Positions 7,839 to 17,682 are shown, counted from the first letter of the stretch. The stretch: DNA of 64,000 nucleotides from a bacterium (GCA_028278125.1 JANQEY010000014.1:1-64000), one strand, 5' to 3'. Translations and numbers: made by a program. The notes: generated by a model from the letters alone, not told the origin.

Positions 7839-8843
7839 ATGTCAGTCCTGGATGGTGCGTCAATTCTGGTGACAGGTGGTACAGGTTCGTTTGGTAGGCA
7901 CTTCATTAAAACTGTTTTGGCTCATCATGCCCCAAGGCGCCTTATTATTTTTAGTAGAGATGAGCTCAAACAGCATGAAATGCAGCAGGAGCTGTCTGAA
8001 TCTACGTATCCGTGTTTGCGTTATTTTATTGGTGATGTACGGGATGAAAGCAGGTTGGAAATGGCTATGCGTGATGTGGATGTCGTGGTGCATGCTGCAG
8101 CGCTCAAGCAGGTACCAGCTGCTGAGTATAATCCGTTTGAATGTGTGAAGACCAATATCCATGGTGCTGAAAATATAGTAAATGCTGCTATAAGATGTGG
8201 TGTAAGCAGGGTTATTGCACTTTCAACAGATAAGGCCGCAAATCCAGTAAATCTGTATGGTGCGACTAAGCTAGCTTCAGATAAAATCTTTGTTGCAGGA
8301 AACAATATTAGTGGTGAGTCAAGAACACGGTTTTCAGTGGTTCGCTACGGTAATGTTGTGGGAAGCAGAGGTAGCGTGGTTCCATTATTCAAGCGGCTTG
8401 TTGAGAGTGGTGAGAAAACACTTCCAGTAACTGACAAACGGATGACAAGGTTCTGGATTACCCTTGATCAAGGTGTCGAATTTGTTATCAACTCCCTGGA
8501 AAATATGATCGGAGGTGAGATATTTGTTCCAAAGATCCCGAGTATGAATATTGTTGATCTAGCAAAAGCAATGTTGCCGGATTGTGAACTTAAAATCATA
8601 GGGATCAGACCAGGTGAAAAGCTGCACGAGGTTATGATTACTCGTGATGATGCGCGTATGACGGTTGAGTTTGACGATTATTATGTAGTAGAGCCTTCAT
8701 TCCAGTTTTGGCATCGGGAATTATACGCAAAAAACAATGACTGCAGGAGAGTAATTGAGGATTTTGAGTATAGCTCTGACAGCAATACTGTTTGGTTGTC
8801 ATCAGAGGATTTAATGGACTTGATTGCGCAGGATTATGACTGA
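7839..8843 (+). CDS. pseB: UDP-GlcNAc 4,6-dehydratase (inverting), PseB
   Basis: 334 residues, the usual length. A Rossmann GGTGSFG motif lies at residues 13-19, and the catalytic set STDKAANPVNLYGATK puts Thr-Asp-Lys near 129-131 and the Tyr/Lys pair near 139/143, as in FlaA1/PseB. The enzyme removes water from UDP-GlcNAc and inverts C5, giving UDP-2-acetamido-2,6-dideoxy-arabino-hexos-4-ulose, the first step to pseudaminic acid. AGGAG sits eight bases before the ATG. It overlaps pseC by eight bases. The presence of PseC and PseG homologues downstream supports the pseudaminic branch over other uses of this dehydratase. Confidence 0.95.
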   Translation: MSVLDGASILVTGGTGSFGRHFIKTVLAHHAPRRLIIFSRDELKQHEMQQELSESTYPCLRYFIGDVRDESRLEMAMRDVDVVVHAAALKQVPAAEYNPFECVKTNIHGAENIVNAAIRCGVSRVIALSTDKAANPVNLYGATKLASDKIFVAGNNISGESRTRFSVVRYGNVVGSRGSVVPLFKRLVESGEKTLPVTDKRMTRFWITLDQGVEFVINSLENMIGGEIFVPKIPSMNIVDLAKAMLPDCELKIIGIRPGEKLHEVMITRDDARMTVEFDDYYVVEPSFQFWHRELYAKNNDCRRVIEDFEYSSDSNTVWLSSEDLMDLIAQDYD

Positions 8844-10005
8844 CATCGTTATTCCTTATAGTAAACAGGACATCACTGAAGCGGACATAAATGCTGTTGT
8901 TGCTGTCCTGAGATCTAGGCTTATTACACAGGGACCAGAGATAGACCGCTTCGAGAAAGCTGTGGCTGATTATTGTGGGGCGCGGTATGCAGTTGCAGTC
9001 TCCAATGGTAGTGCGGCTCTGCATATTGCATGTTTGGCGGCTGGTCTTGGTCCGGATGAATATCTTTGGACATCACCAATTACCTTTGTTGCATCTGCCA
9101 ATTGCGGATTGTATTGCGGGGCTAATATTGATTTTATCGATATACAACATGACAGTTACAACATTAATGTGGTTGCCTTGGCAAATAAGTTGCAGGTTGC
9201 TGAGAAGCTTGGGAAGTTACCAAAAGTGGTTGTGGTGACTCATTTTGCCGGTCAATCATGTGAGATGGAAAGGATTGCTGAATTGGCATCGCAATATGGA
9301 TTCATAATAGTGGAAGATGCCTGTCATGCTGCAGGAGGTAGTTATAAAGAGCGAAAGATCGGTTCATGTACTTATTCCGATATGGCTGTATTCAGTTTTC
9401 ATCCCGTTAAAAGTATAACCACCGGTGAAGGTGGTATGGTCCTGACAAACGATGATCATCTTTATAACAAGCTACTTCGCTTGCGTAGCCATGGTATTGA
9501 GCGTAATCCTGAATTAATGACACAAGAACCACATGGTGCGTGGTATTATGAGCAGGTTGAGCTTGGATTTAACTATCGTATGACCGATATTCAGGCTGCC
9601 CTTGGGAGTAGCCAACTAAGCAGGATTGACAATTTCATTGCGCATAGGCGGAGGATTGCCGAACGTTATAACCATGAGTTGTGCAGGTTGCCGCTAAGTC
9701 TTCCGTGGCAACATTCAGATTGTCAATCAGCTTGGCACCTATATGTAGTACGTGTTGATGGAAGTCGATCTAGAATGTCCCATCGAGCAGTTTTTGATGG
9801 TCTGCGTAATGCGGGGATTGGTGTCAACCTGCACTACATTCCAGTACATCTTCAACCTTTTTACCGCCAGCTTGGATTCAAGGCTGGAGATTTCCCGGAA
9901 GCTGAGAAATATTATCAGGAAGCAATTAGCTTGCCGATATATTATGGATTATCAGATCAGGATCAGGATTACGTGATTAACACGCTTAAACAGTTGTTGA
10001 TATGA
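8836..10005 (+). CDS. pseC: UDP-4-amino-4,6-dideoxy-N-acetyl-altrosamine transaminase, PseC
   Basis: 389 residues from the ATG at 8836; a TTG at 8824 would extend it but is less likely. DegT/DnrJ/EryC1 family, PLP-dependent: VEDACHAAGG near residue 160 contacts the cofactor and the Schiff-base Lys is in FSFHPVKSITTGEGG near 192. It aminates C4 of the PseB product. The start overlaps pseB and the end overlaps the aldo/keto reductase by four bases (ATGA), so expression is translationally coupled. Confidence 0.94.
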   Translation: MTDIVIPYSKQDITEADINAVVAVLRSRLITQGPEIDRFEKAVADYCGARYAVAVSNGSAALHIACLAAGLGPDEYLWTSPITFVASANCGLYCGANIDFIDIQHDSYNINVVALANKLQVAEKLGKLPKVVVVTHFAGQSCEMERIAELASQYGFIIVEDACHAAGGSYKERKIGSCTYSDMAVFSFHPVKSITTGEGGMVLTNDDHLYNKLLRLRSHGIERNPELMTQEPHGAWYYEQVELGFNYRMTDIQAALGSSQLSRIDNFIAHRRRIAERYNHELCRLPLSLPWQHSDCQSAWHLYVVRVDGSRSRMSHRAVFDGLRNAGIGVNLHYIPVHLQPFYRQLGFKAGDFPEAEKYYQEAISLPIYYGLSDQDQDYVINTLKQLLI

Positions 10006-10880
10006 AGCTTGGTTTAGGTACGGTGCAATTCGGGCTTGACTATGGTATTGCAAATCAAACTGGTAAGTGTCCTGAGAGTGAAGCGAGAAGGATTCTCGAA
10101 TATTCATCCAAGAAGGAAATAAAGTATATTGATACAGCAGCACAATACGGCTCCAGCGAAGAGCTGCTTGGAAGGATTCTTCCTCTCCATCATGATTTTC
10201 GAATCATCACAAAAACACCATCATTTAAGGTTGACAGGATAACCGATAAACATGCTCATCAGCTTGAAGAGACGTTTAATGAGTCACTCAATAAGCTAGG
10301 GCAAAAATCTGTCTACGGACTGTTGCTGCATAACTCCAAAGATTTGCTGGCGGATAACTCTGAACTCCTTATTGACAGGATGCTGGATTTGAAAGCAAGA
10401 AAACTGGTCAATAAGATTGGAGTTTCTGCCTACACAGCTGACCAGTTGGATTGTGCTATTGGCAGATTTCCTATTGATATCGCCCAAATTCCGATTAATA
10501 TTTTTGATCAAAGGTTGATCCAAAGCGGACATCTGGTATCAATGAAAGAAAAAGGAATTGAGTTGCATGCTCGCTCTGTTTTTCTTCAGGGGCTTTTATT
10601 GATGACGCCTGATTCCATACCAGAATATCTTGCCGCTGCACGGGAACAACTCAGAAAGTTTCACGAATCAGCCACAAGCTATGGTGTGACCTTAATTGAG
10701 GCCGCATTGGGATTTTGTGAGGATGCCAGTGAGATCGATGTAGTAGTCTGCGGTGTTGATAGTCTTGAGCAATGGCGGGAAATATACACAAGCCAGGGCA
10801 AGCCATTACCGCATCATGTATATGCTGGTTTGGCGATTTCTGATGAAAAGATCCTGAATCCGGCTAGGTGGCATGTATGA
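10002..10880 (+). CDS. Aldo/keto reductase
   Basis: 292 residues with the family tetrad in place: Asp44 and Tyr49 in IDTAAQYG, Lys71 in IITKT and His110 in LLLHN. NAD(P)H-dependent reduction of a carbonyl on a sugar or acyl precursor is expected. It is coupled by ATGA to pseC and overlaps the cytidylyltransferase gene by eight bases. Reductases of this type are not part of the classical six-step pseudaminic pathway, so it probably makes a variant sugar or a precursor of a side group. The real substrate is unknown. Confidence 0.85.
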   Translation: MKLGLGTVQFGLDYGIANQTGKCPESEARRILEYSSKKEIKYIDTAAQYGSSEELLGRILPLHHDFRIITKTPSFKVDRITDKHAHQLEETFNESLNKLGQKSVYGLLLHNSKDLLADNSELLIDRMLDLKARKLVNKIGVSAYTADQLDCAIGRFPIDIAQIPINIFDQRLIQSGHLVSMKEKGIELHARSVFLQGLLLMTPDSIPEYLAAAREQLRKFHESATSYGVTLIEAALGFCEDASEIDVVVCGVDSLEQWREIYTSQGKPLPHHVYAGLAISDEKILNPARWHV

Positions 10881-11631
10881 TTTTTGCAAACCTATGATTG
10901 TAGCGATACTTCAGGCTAGGATGTCATCCACCAGGCTACCGGGAAAAGTTCTCAAGCCTGTGCTGGGAGAGGCGATGCTTGTACGGGAGGCTGAAAGAGT
11001 CGGCCGCTCAAATCTTATTGATCATCTCATAGTTGCTACCAGTACCGATGCCACCGACGACCCAATCGAGGTGCTGTGCCAAGAGCATGAGTTATCATGT
11101 TATAGAGGAAGCCTTGAAGACGTACTGGACCGTTTTTACCGGGCAGTAAAACCGATGCAGCCAGATGGCGTAGTCAGGCTAACTGGCGACTGCCCTCTGA
11201 TTGATCACGAAATTATCGATAAGGTTATCAGCGCCTATATTGCGGCAGATTTTGACTATGTCAGTAATACAATCAAGCCTACATATCCCGATGGGCAGGA
11301 TGTCGAGGTGCTAAGCTTTGAGAGTCTGGAGGTTGCATGGAATGAAGCTGTTCTGCCTAACCACAGAGAGCACGTAACCCCTTTTATTCATAATCATCCA
11401 GATCGTTTCAGATTGCATAATGTCGAAAATCAATCAGATCTTTCAGGACTAAGGTGGACTGTGGATGAACTGGTGGATTTTCAGCTGATCTCAAAAATCT
11501 ATGAGGCTATATACCCGGTTAAACCAGACTTCAATATGCATGATGTTGTAGATTATCTTGAGAAACATCAGCAACTAATGGCGTTAAATTCACACATAAA
11601 ACGCAACGCAGGTGCAAAAAAATCATGCTAA
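10873..11631 (+). CDS. spsF: SpsF-type cytidylyltransferase
   Basis: 252 residues of the SpsF/CTP_transf_3 family. ILQARMSSTRLPGKVLKPVLG near residue 13 is the nucleotide-binding loop and LTGDCPLID near 108 contributes metal ligands. The start at 10873 overlaps the reductase gene by eight bases; the internal ATG at 10894 is an alternative that begins right at the conserved core. Members are seen in nonulosonic acid clusters and are thought to activate a sugar acid with CTP, or possibly to transfer a nucleotide to another precursor. It differs from the NeuA/PseF type, of which two fused copies lie further downstream. Confidence 0.85.
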   Translation: MYDFCKPMIVAILQARMSSTRLPGKVLKPVLGEAMLVREAERVGRSNLIDHLIVATSTDATDDPIEVLCQEHELSCYRGSLEDVLDRFYRAVKPMQPDGVVRLTGDCPLIDHEIIDKVISAYIAADFDYVSNTIKPTYPDGQDVEVLSFESLEVAWNEAVLPNHREHVTPFIHNHPDRFRLHNVENQSDLSGLRWTVDELVDFQLISKIYEAIYPVKPDFNMHDVVDYLEKHQQLMALNSHIKRNAGAKKSC

Positions 11632-11670
11632 AAAGAACCCTTGCAATGATCAATTAATACTGGTGATTTA

Positions 11671-12960
11671 ATGTCAGAAAGATACAGGCAATCAGAAGAG
11701 CTCCTGCAGCGGGCATTAAAAACCATACCATTGGGAAGTCAGACATACAGTAAAAGTTTGTATAACTATCCATATGGCGCTTCACCCTTCTTTATTAAAC
11801 GTGGTGATGGCTCATGCGTGTGGGATGTAGATGGGAATCAGTACATTGATTTCGTAAACGCGCTTCTGCCTGTAATATTGGGCTATAACGATCCAGATGT
11901 AACATCAGCTGTGCTTGAACAGCTAAACGACGGCGTGATTTTCTCGCTTGCGCACCCAATCGAAGTCAAGGTTTCAGAAAAGATCGTTGAGATGGTGCCT
12001 TGCGCAGAAATGGTGCGCTTTGGGAAGAATGGTTCTGATGCAACCAGTGGTGCGGTACGTCTTGCAAGGGCTTATACAAAACGGGACCATATTGCTGTAT
12101 GTGGCTATCATGGATGGCAGGATTGGTATATCGGGACGACACCACGCAAGCTGGGCGTACCAAAGCCTGTGCAAGAGTTGGCGCATAGCTTCAATTACAA
12201 TGATATTGATTCGCTACATGCGCTATTCAGAAAATATAATGATCAAATAGCTGCTGTTATTATAGAGCCGATGAATGTTATAGAGCCTGGGCCTGGGTAT
12301 TTGGAAGCGGTAAAGGAACTTACTCACAAAAATGGGGCGCTCCTGATATTTGATGAAATGATTACTGGGTTCCGTTTCTCCAGAGGAGGCGCGCAGGAGT
12401 ATTTTAATGTCACGCCGGATCTGGCGACTTTTGGAAAAAGCATGGCAAATGGGTACCCAGTTTCAGCCGTTGTTGGCAAGGCAGATATCATGAGGCTGAT
12501 GGAAGAAATTTTCTTCTCTTTTACATTCAGTGGTGAGACGCTTTCGCTTGCTGCGACTTATGCAACACTGCAGAAAATACAGAATCAGCCTGTAATAGAA
12601 ACCATTAGAAAACAGGGGCAAAAGATTAAGGCTGGTTTAGAGGGTTTAATTGCTAAATATGATGTCAGCCATATTCTGAAAACTTCTGGTAATCCTGTTT
12701 GGTCGTTTTTGCTGTTTCAGGACACAGAGGTTTATACCAAGTGGGAAATAAGAACACTCTTTATGCAAGAGATGCTTGCTAGAGGTATCATTGTATGCGG
12801 CACTCATAATATTAGCTATTCACATAGTGATGATGATGTTAATGAGTTGCTGGAAGCATATAATGAAGTATTGCCTTTGTTGAAAGGTGCGGTTATTGAA
12901 AAAGACCTGCATCAGAAACTCACATGTAAAATGCTGCAGCCGGTATTCCAGGTTCGTTGA
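11671..12960 (+). CDS. Class III aminotransferase (glutamate-1-semialdehyde aminomutase-like)
   Basis: 429 residues, PLP fold type I class III. The cofactor region FDEMITGFRFSRGG near 230 and the Schiff-base Lys in TFGKSMANGYP near 257 are intact. The family includes HemL, but a glycan cluster is not the place for haem synthesis, and a SpsF-type gene and reductase immediately upstream point to amination of a sugar or acyl precursor. With ComA/ComB homologues nearby, an aldehyde or keto acid derived from sulfolactate is one conceivable substrate; this is inference only. Confidence 0.85.
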   Translation: MSERYRQSEELLQRALKTIPLGSQTYSKSLYNYPYGASPFFIKRGDGSCVWDVDGNQYIDFVNALLPVILGYNDPDVTSAVLEQLNDGVIFSLAHPIEVKVSEKIVEMVPCAEMVRFGKNGSDATSGAVRLARAYTKRDHIAVCGYHGWQDWYIGTTPRKLGVPKPVQELAHSFNYNDIDSLHALFRKYNDQIAAVIIEPMNVIEPGPGYLEAVKELTHKNGALLIFDEMITGFRFSRGGAQEYFNVTPDLATFGKSMANGYPVSAVVGKADIMRLMEEIFFSFTFSGETLSLAATYATLQKIQNQPVIETIRKQGQKIKAGLEGLIAKYDVSHILKTSGNPVWSFLLFQDTEVYTKWEIRTLFMQEMLARGIIVCGTHNISYSHSDDDVNELLEAYNEVLPLLKGAVIEKDLHQKLTCKMLQPVFQVR

Positions 12961-12980
12961 TCCAAGAGGTGTCATCAGGT

Positions 12981-14555
12981 ATGCAATGTGCAATACGTGC
13001 CGATTCATCCACTAGGATAGGTAGTGGGCATGTAATGCGGTGCATCGCACTTGCGCAGGCGCTTCAGGATGCTGGGCACACTGTTGATTTCATATGTCGT
13101 GAACATGAAGGTAATCTCAGTAATTTGATAGAGAAAAACGGATTTTATACCCATCGTCTAGCCAGAAATGGGGTTAGTGGTAGCGCCCCAGAATCAGGCC
13201 TTGGATATAAAGGTTGGCTCGGCGTGACCATTGAGGAAGATGCGGCAGAGACCATAGAAGTATTGAATAGTATGGATGGTGTAGAATGGCTTATCGTCGA
13301 TCATTATGCGCTTGGAGAACAGTGGGAGAGCCTGGTTAAACCCTATACTGGTAGGGTTATGGTGATTGATGATCTTGCGGACCGTAGGCATCAGTGCGAT
13401 ATCCTTCTAGACCAGAATTTCGTGCATGATTATGAACGCCGCTATGATGGTTTAGTCCCACAACACTGTAAAATGCTTTTGGGGCCTGGGTATTCACTAC
13501 TACGACCAGAGTTCAGAAAGATTTATGAGGAGTCGTCTGACAGACTCAGAAGAAGCTCAGTTAGTCGATTGCTGATTTCATTTGGAGGATCTGATAATTC
13601 TAATCAGACTGTAAAAGCACTTGAAGCCGTAGGTATGCTTGGCAAGTGCGATATTCTTATTGATGTCGTAATTGGAGCGGCAAATCCTAATAGTGATTTG
13701 GTTGCCAGACAATGTGCGGAATATTCTAATGTGTCCCTGCATCATCAGTCTGACAATATGGCTGAGATTATGATACACGCTGATATTGCAATCGGTGGGA
13801 GTGGTTCCATGACCTGGGAGCGATGCGCGCTTGGGTTACCAAGTGTGATTATCGGTCTAAATTCGCATCAGCATATGCTGGCGAAAGAGGTAGATAAAAA
13901 GGGTGCTGCTATATACTTGGGTGATAAAGGTGATGTTACTTCCACGATGGTATATATTGCGATTAATGATTTGATTAGTAACCCAGATAAGTTACAAGCG
14001 ATATCTGAACGTTCGTTGAGACTGGTGAGTGTAAATGGCGCAGAAAGGGTATGCCGGTTACTTCAAGGGGTGCTACTCCGCAAAGTTGGAATAGACAGTG
14101 GTCGGCAGTTATTGTCCTGGGCGAATGATGATGTGGTAAGGAAAAGTGCATTCAGGTCTGAGCCGATTACGTGGGAGGAACATTTAGAGTGGCTGCAGAA
14201 AAAACTGCAGGATCCAGACTGTTTGTTCTTCATCGCCTACTTCGGGAATGTTCCGGTTGGGCAGATACGTTTTGATTTACATGGGGATGAAGCAGTGATT
14301 GATATATCTGTTGCTCCAGAATACCGTAAGGGAGGGTATGGGCAAATGATATTGGAACAAGGATTGCGGGAACTTTTCTCAATCAACCCTGCATACACGG
14401 CTGTAGCCATGGTCAAGGCTCATAATACAGCGTCTAGCAAACTATTTCAGCGCGTAGGTTTTGAAGAGAAGAAAGCAGATACAGATAACGTTTTACGTTA
14501 TGAGTTGGTATGCACGCCAGAAAAAAGAAATGTAGGTTGTTTTGCGCATTTATAA
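12981..14555 (+). CDS. pseG: PseG sugar-nucleotide hydrolase fused to GNAT acetyltransferase
   Basis: 524 residues from the ATG at 12981 (a TTG at 12957 overlaps the upstream gene by four bases and is an alternative). Residues 1 to about 350 are PseG-like: RADSSTRIGSGHVMRC near 6, VDHYALG near 113, and SFGGSDNSN near 206. This part removes UDP from UDP-2,4-diacetamido-2,4,6-trideoxy-altrose. Residues about 360-510 are a GNAT domain (ISVAPEYRKGGYGQMIL, the acetyl-CoA loop), which may supply the PseH N-acetyl transfer. If so, two consecutive steps share one chain. ComA homologue follows 39 bases later. Confidence 0.9.
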   Translation: MQCAIRADSSTRIGSGHVMRCIALAQALQDAGHTVDFICREHEGNLSNLIEKNGFYTHRLARNGVSGSAPESGLGYKGWLGVTIEEDAAETIEVLNSMDGVEWLIVDHYALGEQWESLVKPYTGRVMVIDDLADRRHQCDILLDQNFVHDYERRYDGLVPQHCKMLLGPGYSLLRPEFRKIYEESSDRLRRSSVSRLLISFGGSDNSNQTVKALEAVGMLGKCDILIDVVIGAANPNSDLVARQCAEYSNVSLHHQSDNMAEIMIHADIAIGGSGSMTWERCALGLPSVIIGLNSHQHMLAKEVDKKGAAIYLGDKGDVTSTMVYIAINDLISNPDKLQAISERSLRLVSVNGAERVCRLLQGVLLRKVGIDSGRQLLSWANDDVVRKSAFRSEPITWEEHLEWLQKKLQDPDCLFFIAYFGNVPVGQIRFDLHGDEAVIDISVAPEYRKGGYGQMILEQGLRELFSINPAYTAVAMVKAHNTASSKLFQRVGFEEKKADTDNVLRYELVCTPEKRNVGCFAHL

Positions 14556-14594
14556 TCGTACTGATTTTTTTTGGGGAAATTGACATAAATTACG

Positions 14595-15380
14595 ATGACT
14601 GAATTCAAACTTGATCTACCGGCAAGAACATTTAAACCAAGAGAGAATGGTATTTCCAATCTGGTCGATAATGGCTATGGGTTATCACATCTGGCTGACA
14701 TACTTAGCTTTTGTGGGGACTATATCGATATAGTCAAGTTGGGCTGGGCGTCTGCGTATATAACTAAAAACCTCAACGACAAGATAAAGCTCTTCCGAGA
14801 GCACGATATCCAAGTATGTCTCGGAGGCATGATGTTCGAGATATGTTTCTGGCAAGGTAAGATCCCTCAGTATGAGGATTTCATGAAACGTCTTGGAATC
14901 GATATGGTAGAGGTTTCCAACGGTTCACTACCGATATCTGAGGGCGATAAGGTTCGCATGATTGAGCATTTTAGTGGGCGCGGCTTTACCGTTTTATCAG
15001 AGGTGGGTAGTAAAGATGTGAATGTTTGCGCTCCTTCAGAAACATGGGTGGCTTGTATTAAGGATGATCTGGAAGCAGGCGCATGGAAGGTGATTACCGA
15101 AGGCAGAGCTGATGCCAGTGCGGGTATCTATGACAGTAGTGGCGCAATCAAATCAGAGTTGATTGATGATATACTAGAGTCTGGTGTTCCGGTTGAGAGG
15201 TTGGTATTTGAGGCACCACATAAGCGGCAGATGTCCTGGTTGATTCAACGTGTAGGTGCAAATGTGAATATCGGTAATGTCCCGCTTGATGAGGTATTGA
15301 ACCTCGAAACACTTCGGCTTGGATTGCGTGGCGATACGGTCGAGTTTTTTCATAACAAGGGTGGCGCTTTGCATAGCTAA
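14595..15380 (+). CDS. comA: Phosphosulfolactate synthase family protein (ComA-like)
   Basis: 261 residues, the family's usual size, and collinear with ComA: KPRENGISNLVDNGYGL near 15, VKLGWASAYI near 49, CLGGMMFEI near 75 and VEVSNGSLPISEGDK near 106, then LSEVGSK near 135 with acidic residues in the barrel. In methanogens and Bacillus the enzyme adds sulfite to phosphoenolpyruvate to give 2-phospho-3-sulfolactate. Here it lies between the pseG fusion and a B12 radical SAM gene, and a ComB homologue follows five kilobases on. No ComD/ComE (sulfopyruvate decarboxylase) is present, so coenzyme M is not the obvious product. A changed nucleophile or acceptor cannot be excluded. Confidence 0.85.
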   Translation: MTEFKLDLPARTFKPRENGISNLVDNGYGLSHLADILSFCGDYIDIVKLGWASAYITKNLNDKIKLFREHDIQVCLGGMMFEICFWQGKIPQYEDFMKRLGIDMVEVSNGSLPISEGDKVRMIEHFSGRGFTVLSEVGSKDVNVCAPSETWVACIKDDLEAGAWKVITEGRADASAGIYDSSGAIKSELIDDILESGVPVERLVFEAPHKRQMSWLIQRVGANVNIGNVPLDEVLNLETLRLGLRGDTVEFFHNKGGALHS

Positions 15381-15506
15381 CATTGGCTTGTTGGCATATT
15401 TATTTGTTTTAATTATTCTCTTCTATCGTCTTGTACTCATGATTCGTGTCTCTAAGGGCTGCGTTTGTCTTAGGTGTCTGGTTACTTACGATATCGGAAA
15501 CATCCT

Positions 15507-17513
15507 ATGATTATTTTTCTCAGTGATCTGCAGAATTCGTATTACCGTTATTTAAGGAATTCCGTCCCAATCGGAATGGGGTTTGTTGCTGCTTACCTTA
15601 AAAAAACCTTTGGTGATAGTGTAGAGATACATCAGTTTAGAAAGTTCGAGGAGCTTTATGATGCACTGAAGGTGAAGACACCTCAACTCGCTGCATTCGG
15701 CTCATACAGTTGGAATACGTCATTAACCAGAAAGGTGGTGCAGTATATTCGCTCCAGATCTCCAGATACGATAATTGCAGTCGGGGGGCCTGATATCTCA
15801 GAAGTGGCTTCTGTTACCGCCTGTAGTATCGAAGAGAATCCTGCAGTTGACTTCTTTCTCCCAAATGAGGGTGAGGCACCGATGCGTAACCTGGTTGAAG
15901 CTGTAATGGGGTTACGTGCAGATGAAGTGCGTGGTATGACAATCAATGGCTGTTATTCGCACGGTACAACATCTAATGTGCCAAATGGTAACGCTATTGT
16001 CCGTTTTGATGAAGATATAAATGAGATACCTTCACCTTACCTGTCTGGGCTAATGGACCGGTTTCTAGCTGATCCAGACTATATCCCTATCATTCAAACT
16101 GCCAGAGGCTGTCCGTATCATTGCACCTTTTGTGTTTCAGGTAAGGATAGCTGGAACAGGGTAAAAACATTTGATATGGACCGGGTGAAGGCTGAAATAG
16201 ATTATATTGGCGAGCATGCAGTAAACAAGGGTCTGCGTTTGGCCGATGAAAACTTTGGTTTGCTCAAGCGTGATGTTGAGATAGCTGAATACTTTATGCA
16301 TAAAAGGCGTACTACCGGAAGGCCAATATCGGTATCGGTGTACACAGATAAGCATCCAACAGATCGGGTTAAAGAGATAAATCTGATGATGCGTGACCTG
16401 ACACCGTTTTGTATTAGTTGTCAGACGCTGACCTATGATGTGTTGCAGAATATTAAACGGGTTAACCTGAAGGATGAGAAAGTAACTGCGGCTGTGGAAT
16501 TTGCCCAATCAAATGACCTTATGTTGGTTAGTGAAATGATTTTTGCCCTCCCAGGGGAGACTGTTGAATCATTTATGGCATCGATAGACAGATTGATAGA
16601 TCTGCGCTTTGAGAGTATTGCAATCAGTCAGCTTAGGATACTCAAGGGCACCGAAATGGATTATCCGGAAGACCGGCAGAAATACGATGTAGAGACCATG
16701 TTTGCCATGTCAGAGAATGGTTACACTGACCATGAAGAATTGGAGAATATTGAAATAGATGAATGGGTAGTTGCAAACAATACCCTTTCTCGGGATGAGT
16801 ACTTCGATACCAATAAATTCATATTCCTGTTCGACTTTGGCCATTTCCGCGGCTATTTGTTGGAACTACTTTTCTTTTTTGAAGGGCTTGGAGTACGTGC
16901 ATCACGACTGCTGTTAAGTGCGGTTCAGGATGTTGAAAGATGTATGACCGTAAGCAGCTATGCAGAGCGGTTCTCTAGTGCTATGCGTGAAATGTTGCAC
17001 TCTACACCAGAAGAGGCTGTAAATTACGTTCGTCACAAAATGGCAACGGATCCAGCAGCGTTGGAAGGTATATACCGGCTTGAAGAGAGATTAATGATTG
17101 AGATGCTTATGTCTGGGCATCTGTCAAAAGTTGTTGATGAAGTGGCTGAAACTGGCCGGCGGCTGTACCAGGAGCAAAACGATACGTTGCCACCACAGTT
17201 TGATGAGCAACTCAGTCTCATTAAGGAGACCGTGAAACTGAGCCATATCCCACTGGATAAACCAAGTCCTGATGAGATTGTAATTGAAGCACAGTATGAT
17301 TTGACGGCCTGGGTGGGAGATAATTACTCACAGCCATTGGGGTCCTACAGGCAACAGCAGCCTATCAGGGTTGGCCTGCGTATCCGCAATCCGGCGGTCT
17401 ATCCTGCGCTGTGGGACAGTACCAGTAATTTATTTGATCGCCACAAGCGGCATTTTCTTACAGTAAACTCCTCAAACCGCCGCCGGTTTATCACGGAGCC
17501 TGCAACAGGATAA
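15507..17513 (+). CDS. B12-binding radical SAM enzyme
   Basis: 668 residues from the ATG at 15507; a GTG at 15474 is less likely. An N-terminal cobalamin-binding-like Rossmann region (VPIGMGFVAAYL near 21 and AVGGPDISEV near 91) precedes the iron-sulfur motif CPYHCTFC with Cys202, Cys206 and Cys209, followed by a TIM-barrel region and a long C-terminal domain of about 250 residues with no match I know. Such enzymes methylate unreactive carbons or rearrange substrates. Position between comA-like and carbamoyltransferase genes suggests modification of the sugar or its side group. The reaction is not predictable. Confidence 0.88.
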   Translation: MIIFLSDLQNSYYRYLRNSVPIGMGFVAAYLKKTFGDSVEIHQFRKFEELYDALKVKTPQLAAFGSYSWNTSLTRKVVQYIRSRSPDTIIAVGGPDISEVASVTACSIEENPAVDFFLPNEGEAPMRNLVEAVMGLRADEVRGMTINGCYSHGTTSNVPNGNAIVRFDEDINEIPSPYLSGLMDRFLADPDYIPIIQTARGCPYHCTFCVSGKDSWNRVKTFDMDRVKAEIDYIGEHAVNKGLRLADENFGLLKRDVEIAEYFMHKRRTTGRPISVSVYTDKHPTDRVKEINLMMRDLTPFCISCQTLTYDVLQNIKRVNLKDEKVTAAVEFAQSNDLMLVSEMIFALPGETVESFMASIDRLIDLRFESIAISQLRILKGTEMDYPEDRQKYDVETMFAMSENGYTDHEELENIEIDEWVVANNTLSRDEYFDTNKFIFLFDFGHFRGYLLELLFFFEGLGVRASRLLLSAVQDVERCMTVSSYAERFSSAMREMLHSTPEEAVNYVRHKMATDPAALEGIYRLEERLMIEMLMSGHLSKVVDEVAETGRRLYQEQNDTLPPQFDEQLSLIKETVKLSHIPLDKPSPDEIVIEAQYDLTAWVGDNYSQPLGSYRQQQPIRVGLRIRNPAVYPALWDSTSNLFDRHKRHFLTVNSSNRRRFITEPATG

Positions 17514-17656
17514 CATTTGTTCTGGTTTTGGTAAGAAACATGTTGGTATCTCTAGTATGGCAATGGAAATCGCAGATGTCTGGTTATTACTGTACCTGGC
17601 ATATTCTTGATACTATTGAATGTATCACGAACAGTAATTGAATATATTTTTATATC

Positions 17657-17682
17657 AACCGTCCTACTGTTGACGGTTTTCG
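17657..17682 (+). terminator. Hairpin with short T run, possible intrinsic terminator or attenuator
   Basis: AACCGTC, eight-base loop, GACGGTT, then TTC, in the 200-base gap before the second carbamoyltransferase gene. The stem is perfect over seven pairs but the T tract is short, so termination would be weak; it may be a partial terminator that RfaH-modified polymerase reads through. Confidence 0.35.

Noticed and set aside
11671..12960. Assignment as HemL (haem biosynthesis)
   Set aside because: Context is a sugar pathway between a SpsF-type gene and pseG; the fold is shared by many class III aminotransferases.
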